Origin: CADEEV01 sp964442185
GTDB taxonomy: Bacteria > Acidobacteriota > Vicinamibacteria > Fen-336
DNA: 59,114 nt
Assembly (NCBI GenBank): GCA_964442185.1
Contig: CAYTWT010000303.1
Coordinates: 1 to 59,114, forward strand
Direction of reading: 5' to 3'
The notes beneath the pieces are model-generated. The model was not told the DNA's origin. It saw only the letters and a list, made by a program, of their open reading frames with translations, and did not search any database. Positions 1 through 8,339 of this stretch are shown piece after piece. The translations under genes were made by a program, and so were the position numbers. How positions within the stretch are numbered: the stretch's first letter is position 1; each line of letters starts with the position of its first letter.

Positions 1-59
1 GTGAGGCCATCGCCAGGATTATCCCGCGCCGATCCGCCGCTGTCACCTGAAGGCGGGCG

Positions 60-851
60 CTATTTCGGCGGCTTCGTTTCCCATCGCTTCTTGATCGCGG
101 CGAGTTCGCTGGAAGAACGCAACTCGCGGATGGCCGCTTCGAGCCGGGCGAGCAGGGCCGTGTCCTCGCGGCGCACGCCGAAATGATAGCCCACGCGGTT
201 GAGCGGCTCGCCCACGGTTCGGAAGGAATCGTCCTGCGCCACACGCCAGCGGACGAAGGTCGAATCCTCGACCGCGGCGTCGATCTTCCTCGCCGCGAGC
301 GCCTCGAAGAGCTGGTCCGAGTCCTCGAAGGGCACGAGCCGCCCCGCGCGCAGCGAGATCGCGCTGCGATCGACGGAAGGGTCGGCGAAGTGGCCGACGA
401 TCTTGCCGGCGAGATCGGCGAAGGAGCGGATCCGGGCGTCGTCGGCGCGGCTCACCACCAGCAGGCCCCAGTCGTTGTAGGGCGAGGAGGCCGCGATCTG
501 GGGCGCCGTCTTCGAACTCGGCACCCAGGCATTCATGACCACGTCGTAGCGCTTCTCGAGCAGGCCCTTCTCGATCTCTGCCCAGGCCACCGGGACGATT
601 CTGGTCTTGACACCTAGGCGCCGGGCCAGCACGGCCAGGATGTCGATTTCCACTCCCTGGAGCTGCTCGAGCTGGGCGGGTGTGATGCGCGGGGGCGCGG
701 CAAAGTCCTCCTTGGAATAGTCGAGCCCCGCGACGAAGACCCATGGCCGACTGCGCGTGTCCATGCCGACGCGCAACACGTCGCCTGCTCCGGCGGGGCC
801 GGCCAGGGCTGCGGCGAGCAAGAGCGCGAGCACGACGGCATTATCGCCCAT
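60..851 (-). CDS. Periplasmic solute-binding protein, SBP_bac_3 type
   Basis: Predicted periplasmic binding protein of 263 residues for an amino-acid-type ABC importer or a related sensory role. Residues 1-22 are a hydrophobic export signal ending AGA-GD, with no lipobox. The mature protein begins LRVGMD, followed by a GVEIDILAVLARRLG segment and a KRYDVVMNAW segment, which is the usual family-3 lobe pattern (small molecule bound between two alpha/beta lobes). The length is normal for the family. No permease or ATPase gene is adjacent, so the ligand cannot be named. It diverges from the arginase gene with only 50 bp between the starts. A link to arginine or ornithine transport is suggestive only. 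Confidence 0.75.
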   Translation of the reverse strand: MGDNAVVLALLLAAALAGPAGAGDVLRVGMDTRSRPWVFVAGLDYSKEDFAAPPRITPAQLEQLQGVEIDILAVLARRLGVKTRIVPVAWAEIEKGLLEKRYDVVMNAWVPSSKTAPQIAASSPYNDWGLLVVSRADDARIRSFADLAGKIVGHFADPSVDRSAISLRAGRLVPFEDSDQLFEALAARKIDAAVEDSTFVRWRVAQDDSFRTVGEPLNRVGYHFGVRREDTALLARLEAAIRELRSSSELAAIKKRWETKPPK

Positions 852-901
852 GTCGCGTTTACGTTGAACGCCCGCAGCTCGCGGGGTAGCATCCTCTTTC
901 C

Positions 902-1816
902 ATGCAGCAGCGCAGCGTGACGCTCATCGGCGTGCCTCTCGACCTGGGCGCCGGCCGGCGTGGGGTGGACATGGGACCTTCGGCGTTCCGGGTGGCGGAG
1001 ATCGACCGGAAGGTCGCCGAGCTCGGATACAAGGTGGCCGACGCAGGGGATCTCGACGTGCAGATCCAGGAGACCCATAACCCGGGCGACCCGCGCCTCA
1101 AGTATCTGAAGGAGATCAAGGAGACCTGCGAGGCGCTGCGCGAGCAGGTGGGGGAGGCGCTCGCCGCGGGCGCCATGCCCGTCGTGTTGGGTGGGGATCA
1201 CTCGGTTGCGATGGGTACGATCGCGGGGCTTGCGCGCCACTACCGCGGGAAGCAGCAGAAGATCGGCCTGATCTGGTTCGACGCTCATGCTGACTCGAAC
1301 ACCGCCGAGACTTCGCCCACCGGCAACATCCACGGCATGCCGCTGGCCGTGGCGCTGGGCCTGGGCGCGCCGGGCCTGGTCAACCTCGGCGGCGCGTGCC
1401 CGATGGTCGACGGTTCGCGGGCAGCGGCCGTGGGTCTGCGCGACGTGGACGGCGCCGAGCGGGCGAACGTACGCGCCAGCGGCCTGGGCGCATTCACGAT
1501 GCGCGACATCGACGAGCGCGGCATGCGCAGGGTGATGGAAGAGGCCATCAAGCGCGCCTCCAACGGGACTGCCGGGATCCATGTGAGCTTCGATCTCGAC
1601 GCGATGGATCCCGATTATGCCCCCGGCGTCGGCACTCCGTCGCCCGGGGGGCTCTCGTTCCGTGAGGCGCACCTGGCGATGGAGATGCTCGCCGACACCG
1701 GCAAGGTGATCGCGGCGGAGCTGGTGGAAGCCAATCCGGTCCTCGACGAGCGCAACATCACCGCCAAGCTCGGGGTCGAGCTGCTGTGCTCGCTGCTCGG
1801 CAAGAAGATTCTCTGA
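902..1816 (+). CDS. rocF: Arginase (arginase/agmatinase/formiminoglutamase family)
   Basis: Binuclear manganese ureohydrolase of 304 residues, expected to split L-arginine to ornithine and urea in the cytoplasm. The metal-site blocks are all present: GGDHS near residues 97-101, DAHAD near 127-131 and SFDLDAMDP near 229-237, followed by the GVGTP segment. The N-terminal VPLDLGAGRRGVDMGPSAF stretch is typical of true arginases rather than agmatinases, and so is a length near 300. The start is ATG at 902; the upstream space is only 50 bp and is shared with the divergent binding-protein gene. No ornithine aminotransferase or carbamoyltransferase is next to it. Confidence 0.9.
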   Translation: MQQRSVTLIGVPLDLGAGRRGVDMGPSAFRVAEIDRKVAELGYKVADAGDLDVQIQETHNPGDPRLKYLKEIKETCEALREQVGEALAAGAMPVVLGGDHSVAMGTIAGLARHYRGKQQKIGLIWFDAHADSNTAETSPTGNIHGMPLAVALGLGAPGLVNLGGACPMVDGSRAAAVGLRDVDGAERANVRASGLGAFTMRDIDERGMRRVMEEAIKRASNGTAGIHVSFDLDAMDPDYAPGVGTPSPGGLSFREAHLAMEMLADTGKVIAAELVEANPVLDERNITAKLGVELLCSLLGKKIL

Positions 1817-1836
1817 TCTGCTTAGGCCGCAGCGAT

Positions 1837-1866
1837 TTGACAGCTTTGGGCGGAGGCCGGTAACAT
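1837..1866 (+). promoter_or_regulatory. Sigma70-type promoter for tRNA-Val / thrS
   Basis: A perfect -35 TTGACA (1837-1842) and a -10 TAACAT (1861-1866) are separated by 18 bp. Transcription would start about 15 bp before the tRNA, which begins at 1888. No terminator is visible between the tRNA and thrS, so read-through into the translation-factor operon is likely. Confidence 0.55.
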
Positions 1867-1887
1867 TCGCGGTTCGTCTTACGTTTC

Positions 1888-1962
1888 AGGCGCGTGGCTC
1901 AGTGGTAGAGCGCTTCCTTGACACGGAAGAGGTCGATGGTTCAATTCCATCCGCGCCTACCA
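1888..1962 (+). tRNA. tRNA-Val (anticodon GAC)
   Basis: 75-nt tRNA with CCA encoded. The acceptor strands AGGCGCG (1888-1894) and CGCGCCT (1952-1958) pair perfectly and are followed by discriminator A and CCA. The anticodon arm CTTCC-TTGACAC-GGAAG gives anticodon GAC (valine GUC/GUU codons). The T arm ATGG-TTCAATT-CCAT is regular. It lies directly upstream of thrS. Confidence 0.95.
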
Positions 1963-2014
1963 TGCTTGCTCGGAGGCTTTCGCTGAGGACACTGCACTGA
2001 TGTTCGTCCGCTAG

Positions 2015-3877
2015 ATGTCGTCCCCCCTCGAACCGCCGGACAACACCGGTCCCTCGGGCGAAAGCAAGCCGGCCGACTCACCGATCGAAATCTACCGTCA
2101 TTCCTCCGCACATCTGCTGGCCGCGGCCGTGTGCGAGCTGCATCCCGACGCCCAGTGCGGAATCGGGCCGCCCACCGAGGACGGCTTCTTCTACGACTTC
2201 CTGGTCAAGCAGCCGTTCACGCCGGAGGACATCGTCGCCATCGAGAAGCGGATGGCGCACATCGTCAAGCAGAACCGGCCGATCGAGAAGAAGCTGATCC
2301 CCAAGGCCGAGGCGCTGGCGCTGTTCGCGTCGAAGGGCCAGAGCCTGAAGTGTGAGTTGATCACCGAGAAAGCCGGCGAGGTCGTGCAGTGCTACACGAT
2401 GGGCGAGTTCATCGACTTCTGCCTCGGCCCGCACCTGCCTTCGACCGGCCAGATCAAGGCGATCAAGGTGCTGTCGTCCTCGGGCTCGCTCTGGAAGGGC
2501 AAGGAAGGCAACCCGGCGATGCAGCGCATCCACGGGACGTCCTTCTTCACCCAGGCGGAGCTCGACCAGCATCTGCACCGGCTCGAAGAGGCGAAGAAGC
2601 GCGACCACCGGAAGCTGGGACGCGAGCTGGACCTGTTCTCGATCGCGGACGAAACCGGCTCGGGGCTGATCCTGTGGCACCCGAAGGGCGGCTTCATCCG
2701 CAAGCAGATCGAGGACTTCTGGCGCGACGAACACCTGGCCGGCGGTTACGACCTCGTCTACTCGCCGCACATCGCCAAGATCGACCTGTGGAACACCAGC
2801 GGCCACACCCAGTACTACAAGGCCAACATGTACTCGCCCATCGACATCGAGGGAGTCGAGTACCAGTTGAAGCCGATGAACTGCCCGTTCCACATCACGA
2901 TCTACAGGAACAAGCTCCGCAGCTACCGCGAGCTGCCCTTCCGCTACGCCGAGCTTGGCACCGTGTATCGCTTCGAGCGCTCCGGCGTGCTGCACGGCTT
3001 GCTGCGCGTGCGGGGCTTCACACAGGACGACGCGCACCTGTTTTGCCGCCTCGACCAGATCGATGCCGAGATCCTCCGCGTGCTCGACTTCGTCACGAAC
3101 ATGCTGAAGGCCTTCGGCTTCGAACGCTACGACATCTGCCTCTCGACCAAGCCGGCCGACGCAAGCGGCACCGATGAGCAGTGGAACGTCGCCACGGCCG
3201 CGCTCAAACAGGCCCTCGAGACTCGCGGCCTCAGCTACGAGGTCGATCCCGGCGAGGGCACCTTCTACGGGCCCAAGATCGACATCAAGATCAAGGACTC
3301 GCTGGATCGCGCCTGGCAGTGCTCGACGATCCAGGTCGACTTCCACAACCCGAACCGCTTCGAGCTCGAGTACATCGGCGAGGACGGCAAGCCGCACCAG
3401 CCCGTGATGCTGCACCGCGCGCTGCTCGGCAGCCTGGAGCGTTTCTTCGGCGTGTTGATCGAACACTACGCCGGCGCCTTCCCGCTCTGGCTGGCGCCCG
3501 TGCAGGCCGTCGTGATCCCGGTCTCCGAAGACCAGCTCGCCTACGCGCAGAAAGTGGCGGACAAGCTGCGCGCCTCCGGGATTCGCGTGCACGTGGACGA
3601 TCGTGCCGAGCGCATGAACTACAAGATCCGTGAGGCGCAGGCACAGAAGGTCCCCTACATGTTCGTGGTGGGGAAGACCGAGGCCGCGGATGGGTCGGTC
3701 AACAGCGTGTCCGTGCGGCACCGCACCGCCGGCGACCTGGGCTCGCAGATGCCGCTCGACGCCTGGGTGTTGAAGATCGCCAAGCTGTCCGCGGAACGGG
3801 CGGTTTCTGAAGGCGAGGTTCCGGCGCCGCAGCCGGTCAAAGGGGGAAAGCCGATGCTCTCTGGAGGTGTCCGATAG
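2015..3877 (+). CDS. thrS: Threonine--tRNA ligase lacking the TGS domain
   Basis: Class II synthetase of 620 residues that charges tRNA-Thr. The editing-domain motif HSSAH falls at H29/H33, with the partner motif CLGPH further on. The catalytic zinc ligands are C290 (KPMNCP), H341 (QDDAH) and H467 (MLHRA). Each lies 44 residues earlier than its E. coli counterpart (H73, C334, H385, H511), so the N-terminal TGS domain is missing and only a 28-residue linker precedes the editing domain. The preceding tRNA ends 52 bp upstream and a stop codon lies directly before the ATG, so the protein cannot be extended. The C-terminus carries a tail of about 25 residues beyond the anticodon-binding domain. 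It overlaps infC by the bases ATAG. Confidence 0.95.
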   Translation: MSSPLEPPDNTGPSGESKPADSPIEIYRHSSAHLLAAAVCELHPDAQCGIGPPTEDGFFYDFLVKQPFTPEDIVAIEKRMAHIVKQNRPIEKKLIPKAEALALFASKGQSLKCELITEKAGEVVQCYTMGEFIDFCLGPHLPSTGQIKAIKVLSSSGSLWKGKEGNPAMQRIHGTSFFTQAELDQHLHRLEEAKKRDHRKLGRELDLFSIADETGSGLILWHPKGGFIRKQIEDFWRDEHLAGGYDLVYSPHIAKIDLWNTSGHTQYYKANMYSPIDIEGVEYQLKPMNCPFHITIYRNKLRSYRELPFRYAELGTVYRFERSGVLHGLLRVRGFTQDDAHLFCRLDQIDAEILRVLDFVTNMLKAFGFERYDICLSTKPADASGTDEQWNVATAALKQALETRGLSYEVDPGEGTFYGPKIDIKIKDSLDRAWQCSTIQVDFHNPNRFELEYIGEDGKPHQPVMLHRALLGSLERFFGVLIEHYAGAFPLWLAPVQAVVIPVSEDQLAYAQKVADKLRASGIRVHVDDRAERMNYKIREAQAQKVPYMFVVGKTEAADGSVNSVSVRHRTAGDLGSQMPLDAWVLKIAKLSAERAVSEGEVPAPQPVKGGKPMLSGGVR

Positions 3878-4503
3878 ACGCCAAGACGGTTCGCATCAAC
3901 GACCGGATCCGAGCGAAAGAGGTCCGCGTCATCGATGACGACGGCGCCCAGCTCGGCATCATGCCGCCCGCCCAGGCCCTGATGATCGCCGAGGAGAAGG
4001 GCCTCGACCTGGTGGAGATCGCGGCCACGGCCACGCCGCCGGTGTGCCGGATCATGAACTCCGGCAAGTTCTTTTACCAGCAGGCCAAGCGCGAGGCCGA
4101 GGCCCGCAAGCACCAGCGCCACATCCAGGTGAAGGAAGTGAAGTTCCGGCCGAAGATCGACGAACACGACTTCCAGTTCAAGAAGCGCAATGTCGAGCGC
4201 TTCCTGCTGGAAGGCAACAAGGTGAAGTCCACGGTGATCTTCCGCGGCCGCGAGGCCGCGCACAGCGACATCGGTCGCCGGATCCTGAACCGCCTCGCGG
4301 GCGAGCTGACCGAATCGGCCCTGGTCGAGGTCGCCCCTCGCCAGGAGGGCATGACCATGGTCCAGATCCTCACACCCAAGAAGGAGGTCCCCAAGAAGGA
4401 GACCCCCGCCCCGAAGGCCGCCAAGCCAAGGAAGGCCGCGGCTCAGAAGCCCGCACCCGTCCCGGCCGGCGTCTCGGGAGAAACCCAAGAGAGCGCGGAA
4501 TGA
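3874..4503 (+). CDS. infC: Translation initiation factor IF-3 (ATA start)
   Basis: IF-3 of 209 residues, which monitors start-codon pairing on the 30S subunit. The conserved N-terminal segment VRINDRIRAKEVRVID lies upstream of the first ATG (3961), so initiation must occur earlier. The only well-placed codon is ATA at 3874, 6 nt after a GGAGG (3863-3867) and overlapping the thrS stop. A rare start codon in infC is the known basis of IF-3 autoregulation in E. coli (AUU there). The N-domain, linker and C-domain (VKEVKFRPKIDEHDF) are complete. The last ~45 residues are a Lys/Pro/Ala-rich tail. rpmI follows with an ATGA overlap. Confidence 0.93.
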   Translation: MDAKTVRINDRIRAKEVRVIDDDGAQLGIMPPAQALMIAEEKGLDLVEIAATATPPVCRIMNSGKFFYQQAKREAEARKHQRHIQVKEVKFRPKIDEHDFQFKKRNVERFLLEGNKVKSTVIFRGREAAHSDIGRRILNRLAGELTESALVEVAPRQEGMTMVQILTPKKEVPKKETPAPKAAKPRKAAAQKPAPVPAGVSGETQESAE

Positions 4504-4721
4504 GAAAACCCAGGAAGAAGAACCAGAAGCACAAGATGAAGAGCCGCCGCGCGGCGGTGAAACGGTTCCGGCTGACGGCCAGCGGCAAGGTCAAGCGGAA
4601 CAAGTCGATGAAGCGCCACATCCTCACCAAGAAGGCCACGGGCCGCAAGCGCAGCCTAAGAAAGGCGACGCTCGTTTCCGAGGCCGAGACGCCGAACGTC
4701 GTTCGAATGCTTCTGGGGTAA
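4500..4721 (+). CDS. rpmI: 50S ribosomal protein L35
   Basis: Small, very basic ribosomal protein of 73 residues. The segment KMKSRRAAVKRFRLTASGKV matches the L35 signature, followed by the usual HILTKK segment. The start overlaps the infC stop (ATGA). This gives about nine residues more at the N-terminus than the usual KMKTHRAAAKRF-type start, so a later ATG at 4536 is possible. The order infC-rpmI-rplT is the standard IF-3/L35/L20 operon. Confidence 0.93.
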   Translation: MRKPRKKNQKHKMKSRRAAVKRFRLTASGKVKRNKSMKRHILTKKATGRKRSLRKATLVSEAETPNVVRMLLG

Positions 4722-4788
4722 GATTTCCTCTTCCGTCAGGGTCGCCGTCGCGCGGCCCGGGCTTCGCCGCCGCCCGAAAGTGTTGGCG

Positions 4789-4813
4789 GGCACCGGTCAC
4801 TGACGACCGTGCC
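4789..4813 (+). promoter_or_regulatory. Hairpin in the rplT leader
   Basis: GGCAC-C-GGTC (4789-4798) pairs with GACC-GTGCC (4805-4813) around a six-base loop, with one bulged C. It sits 17 nt before the rplT ATG in the 109-nt rpmI-rplT spacer. L20 autoregulation through a leader structure that mimics its rRNA site is known in E. coli and Bacillus. A similar role here is only suggested by position. Confidence 0.35.
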
Positions 4814-4830
4814 TTCGAAGGGAAAGCCGT

Positions 4831-5193
4831 ATGCCGAGAGTCAAACGCGGAGCCAAGCGCCGCCAGAAGCGCAAGAAGGTGCTGGCGCTTGCGAAGGGCT
4901 TCTTCCTCAACAAGAGCAAGTTGTATCGGGCCGCGAAGGAAGCGGTCGACCGGGCGGGCAACTTCGCCTACGTCGGGCGCAAGCGCAAGAAACGCGACTT
5001 CCGCCGGCTCTGGATCATCCGCATCAACGCCGCGGCCCGGACCAACGACATCTCCTATAGCCAGTTGATGGCGGGCCTGAAGCGCGCGAGCATCGGCCTC
5101 GACCGCAAGTCGCTCGCCGACATCGCCGTCAAGGATCCGGCCGGCTTCACGAAACTGGTCGAGTCGGCCCGCTCGGCGAAGGCGACGGCCTAG
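4831..5193 (+). CDS. rplT: 50S ribosomal protein L20
   Basis: 120-residue L20, an early 50S assembly protein that binds 23S rRNA. It begins MPRVKRGAKRRQKRKKVLAL, followed by the conserved AKGFF, KSKLYRAAKEAV and YVGRKRKKRDFRRLWI segments, and then SYSQLMAGLKRA near residue 80. Length and order are normal. It is preceded by a structured leader and followed by a strong hairpin before pheS. Confidence 0.97.
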   Translation: MPRVKRGAKRRQKRKKVLALAKGFFLNKSKLYRAAKEAVDRAGNFAYVGRKRKKRDFRRLWIIRINAAARTNDISYSQLMAGLKRASIGLDRKSLADIAVKDPAGFTKLVESARSAKATA

Positions 5194-5201
5194 TCGCCCG
5201 C

Positions 5202-5230
5202 GGCAGCGGCCAAGCGCTTCGGCCGCTGCC
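5202..5230 (+). terminator. Perfect 10-bp hairpin between rplT and pheS
   Basis: GGCAGCGGCC (5202-5211) and GGCCGCTGCC (5221-5230) are exact inverted repeats around the nine-base loop AAGCGCTTC. No T tract follows, so it is not a classic intrinsic terminator. It may stabilise the ribosomal-protein mRNA end, pause polymerase or attenuate into pheST. It lies only 11 nt before the pheS ATG. Confidence 0.5.
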
Positions 5231-5241
5231 CACTTCCGCCG

Positions 5242-6321
5242 ATGGCTGACTCGCTCGACGAACTGAAGGCAAGCGTCCGCGCCGTTCAGGCGGAGTTCGA
5301 GGCGGCGCTGCGCGCTGCGGCCGATGCCGCGGGCCTGCAGTCCGTCCGCGATCGCTTTCTCGGCCGCAAGTCCGGCGCGGTCACAGCCCTGCTCAAATCG
5401 CTCGGCAGTCTCGCCGACGAGGCGCGACGCGAGGCCGGGCGCGAGCTCAATCAGTTGAAGACCGATCTCGAAGCTCGGCTCGAAGCCGCGCGCGCGCCGC
5501 TCGAGTCGCGCGTGGGGCGCGATCGTCTCGCCCGCGAGCAGATCGACGTGACGCTGCCGGGCCGCGTGCCAGGGCGCGGCCGGCGCCACCCGCTAGTAGC
5601 GACGCGCGAGGCGCTCGAAGACATCTTCGTGGCGATGGGCTATGAGGTCTACGACGGCCCCGAGCTGGAGGACGACTTCCACTGCTTCGAAGCCCTCAAC
5701 ATGCCGCCGGAGCATCCGGCGCGCGACATGCAGGACACCTTCTACGTCGAAGGCCGCGCCGATCTTCTGCTCCGAACCCACACCTCTTCGGGCCAGATCC
5801 GCTACATGCTCGAAAACCCGCATCCCCCCGAAGTGCGGATCATCTGTCCCGGCAAGTGCTATCGGCGCGACGAGCCGGACCTGACGCATTCGCCGATGTT
5901 CCAGCAGATCGAGGCGCTGGTCGTCGGCCCCGGCATAAGCCTGGGCGACCTCAAGGGGACCATCGAGACGTTTCTCCACGCGCTGTTCGGCCCGCAGTAC
6001 CCGGTGCGCTTCCGGTCCTCCTACTTCCCGTACACCGAGCCCTCGGTCGAGGTGGACCTGGGCTGCATCGGCTGCGGCGGCAAGGGCTGCCGGATGTGCA
6101 AGAACAGCGGCTGGCTCGAGATCATGGGCTCCGGGATGGTGGACCCGGCCGTGTTCGAGGCCGTGAACGCGCGCCTGGGCAAGTGCGTCTACGACCCGGA
6201 ACAGGTGACGGGCTTCGCCTTCGGTCTCGGCATCGAGCGTGTCGCCATCCTCCGCCACGGCGTCGAGGACATCCGCCTGTTCTACGGCGGCGACCTTCGC
6301 TTCTTGGAACAGTTCCGGTGA
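5242..6321 (+). CDS. pheS: Phenylalanine--tRNA ligase alpha subunit
   Basis: 359-residue catalytic subunit of the (alpha-beta)2 PheRS. It has an N-terminal coiled coil of about 85 residues. The class II core includes FHCFEALNMPPEHPARDMQDTF, the motif 2 region GKCYRRDEPDLTHSPMFQQIEA, and motif 3 GFAFGLGIERVAIL near the C-terminus. A four-cysteine CIGC/CRMC cluster (near residues 275-287) resembles the zinc-knuckle insertion seen in many non-enteric PheS. The ATG start follows the hairpin. The TGA overlaps the GTG start of pheT (GTGA), which couples the two subunits. Confidence 0.96.
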   Translation: MADSLDELKASVRAVQAEFEAALRAAADAAGLQSVRDRFLGRKSGAVTALLKSLGSLADEARREAGRELNQLKTDLEARLEAARAPLESRVGRDRLAREQIDVTLPGRVPGRGRRHPLVATREALEDIFVAMGYEVYDGPELEDDFHCFEALNMPPEHPARDMQDTFYVEGRADLLLRTHTSSGQIRYMLENPHPPEVRIICPGKCYRRDEPDLTHSPMFQQIEALVVGPGISLGDLKGTIETFLHALFGPQYPVRFRSSYFPYTEPSVEVDLGCIGCGGKGCRMCKNSGWLEIMGSGMVDPAVFEAVNARLGKCVYDPEQVTGFAFGLGIERVAILRHGVEDIRLFYGGDLRFLEQFR

Positions 6322-8336
6322 AGATCCTCCTCTCCTGGCTCAGGGAGCACGTCGACTTCAGCGCCGACGCTGACAAGCTCGCTGCCGCACTGACCGAAGT
6401 GGGCCTCGCCGTCGACGGCATCGAGAAGCGGGGGACTGACGCCATCTTCGACATCGAGGTTACGACCAACCGTGTCGACTGCATGAACGTGCGCGGCGTG
6501 GCGCGCGAAGTGTCGGTGATCTACGGCGTTCCGCTGAAGCCGCTCGAGACGCAGCTCGAGGAGGCCGGCGCGCCCTCGGCCGAAGCGCTCCGGGTGACGA
6601 TCGAGGCAGCGGAACTTTGCCCGCGTTTTTGTGCGCGCGTGCTCGACGTCCGGCTCGGGCCTTCGCCCGCATGGCTCCGCGAGCGACTCGAGGCGGTGGG
6701 CGTGCGGCCGATCAGCAACGTCGTCGACCTCACCAACTACGTGATGATGGAGCTGGGCCAGCCCGCGCACGCCTTCGATCTCGCGCGCGTGCCGGGAGCC
6801 GAGCTGCGTGTGCGCTGGGCGCGCGAGGGCGAGCAGCTCACGACGCTCGACGGCGTCGAGCGGACGCTGGGAACGCGCACCGGCGTCGTCGCCGGTGAGG
6901 CGGACGCGCTCGCGCTCGCCGGGATCATGGGTGGCGCTTCGAGCGAAGTGGGGGAAGAGACGCGAGTCGTGGCGCTCGAGGCCGCGTACTGGGACCCGCT
7001 CTCGATACGGCGCGCGGCCCGCAGCCTCGGGATGCACACCGAGGCCTCGCATCGCTTCGAGCGTGGGTCGGATCCTGAGGGGCCGCTCGGCGCGCTGGCG
7101 CGGCTCGGGCATCTGCTCCGGAAGATCGGCGCGGGATCGGTACGGCCGGGCCTGATCGACGTGTATCCTGCGCCACGGCCGCGAGCCAAGGCCTCGCTGC
7201 GCTCGTCGCGGCTGCGCCTCGTGCTCGGCGTCGACGTGCCGGATGCGAAGACCTATGCGATCCTGTCGGGGCTGGGCTTCGGGGTCGGTCCGCATAGCGT
7301 AGAGGTGCCCAGCTGGCGCGCCGACGTGACACGCGAGATCGACTTGGTCGAGGAAGTCGGCCGGCATTTCGGCGTGAATCGCGTGCCGTCCACGGTGCCG
7401 CCGTCGCGGCGGCCGGGCCTGCTGCGACCGGCGCAGCTCGCGGAACGCCGCGTGCGCGACGTGCTCGTGGGCGCGGGCCTTGCCGAAGTCGTGGGCTATT
7501 CCTTCGTCGCGCGGCCCCTGGAGGGGACCCAAGCCGTTCGCCTCGCGAACCCGCTCGCCGAAGACCAGGCGCTGCTGCGCACGTCGCTGGTCGAGCCCGG
7601 GCTGTTCGAGGCGCTGCGCGGCAACTCGAGCCAGGGCCGGCGCGAGGTGCGGATCTTCGAGCTTGGGCGCGTGTTCCGGCCGCGACCGGGAATGCCCCAC
7701 GAGCAGTCGCAGCTGGCGTTTGCGCTCGCGGGCAATGCACGCCCGAGGCACTGGTCAGAGAAGCCTCGCCCGTCCGACTTCTTCGACGCGCGTGGGCTGG
7801 TCGAGCTCGTGGCCGGGGGGCTGGGCTGGCAGGGGCTCGGCTTCGAGCCTGCAGCGAAGCTGCCGTCGTTCCTGCATCCCGGCCGAGCAGCCTCGATTCA
7901 GCACCGTGGCTCGACGATCGGCTGGCTCGGCGCCGTGCATCCCGAGTTCGCGCAGGCGAGCGAGCTTCGAGACGAGACCGTGGTCGCGGAGCTTTCTCTC
8001 GACGCCTTGGTCGACGAAACGCTGAAGGCCGAGCGCTTCCAGCCGCTGCCGCGGCGACCGGGGGTCGTGCGCGATGTTTCGGTCCTGTGCGAGCGTGGCA
8101 TGCTGGCGAGGGACATCGAGTCGTGGGTACGCGAAAGCGCGGGGCCGCTTTTGCGCGATGTGGTCGTCAGCGATCGCTTCGAGGGCCCGCCGCTCCCAGA
8201 AACCAAGGTCAGTCTAACGCTGACGCTCCGCTATCAGGATCCGGAGCGGACGCTCGTGAGCGAAGAAGTTCAGGCGTCGGTGAGGGATATCGTCCGCGCG
8301 CTGCGAGGCCGCGGCGCCGAGGTCCGAGGAGAGTAG
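6318..8336 (+). CDS. pheT: Phenylalanine--tRNA ligase beta subunit, short form
   Basis: Beta subunit of 672 residues, against about 795 in E. coli. From the GTG start (VKILLSWLREHVDF) the sequence passes within about 50 residues to the core FDIEVTTNRVDCMNVRGVARE. The EMAPII-like OB-fold tRNA-binding insert that normally lies between these segments is therefore absent. The B3/B4 editing region, the B5 DNA-binding-like fold, the catalytic-like B6/B7 domain and the C-terminal ferredoxin-like anticodon domain (FQPLPRRPGVVRDVSVL) are all recognisable. Short PheT forms without the OB domain occur naturally in several phyla. Start overlaps the pheS stop. Confidence 0.94.
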   Translation: MKILLSWLREHVDFSADADKLAAALTEVGLAVDGIEKRGTDAIFDIEVTTNRVDCMNVRGVAREVSVIYGVPLKPLETQLEEAGAPSAEALRVTIEAAELCPRFCARVLDVRLGPSPAWLRERLEAVGVRPISNVVDLTNYVMMELGQPAHAFDLARVPGAELRVRWAREGEQLTTLDGVERTLGTRTGVVAGEADALALAGIMGGASSEVGEETRVVALEAAYWDPLSIRRAARSLGMHTEASHRFERGSDPEGPLGALARLGHLLRKIGAGSVRPGLIDVYPAPRPRAKASLRSSRLRLVLGVDVPDAKTYAILSGLGFGVGPHSVEVPSWRADVTREIDLVEEVGRHFGVNRVPSTVPPSRRPGLLRPAQLAERRVRDVLVGAGLAEVVGYSFVARPLEGTQAVRLANPLAEDQALLRTSLVEPGLFEALRGNSSQGRREVRIFELGRVFRPRPGMPHEQSQLAFALAGNARPRHWSEKPRPSDFFDARGLVELVAGGLGWQGLGFEPAAKLPSFLHPGRAASIQHRGSTIGWLGAVHPEFAQASELRDETVVAELSLDALVDETLKAERFQPLPRRPGVVRDVSVLCERGMLARDIESWVRESAGPLLRDVVVSDRFEGPPLPETKVSLTLTLRYQDPERTLVSEEVQASVRDIVRALRGRGAEVRGE

Positions 8337-8339
8337 ACC

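Noticed and set aside
1963..2014. T-box leader before thrS or other synthetases
   Set aside because: The leaders of thrS, pheS, valS and cysS are too short and lack the T-box sequence.
2078..3721. 547-codon minus-strand open frame over thrS
   Set aside because: Shadow of a strongly conserved synthetase; composition is a mirror of the coding strand.
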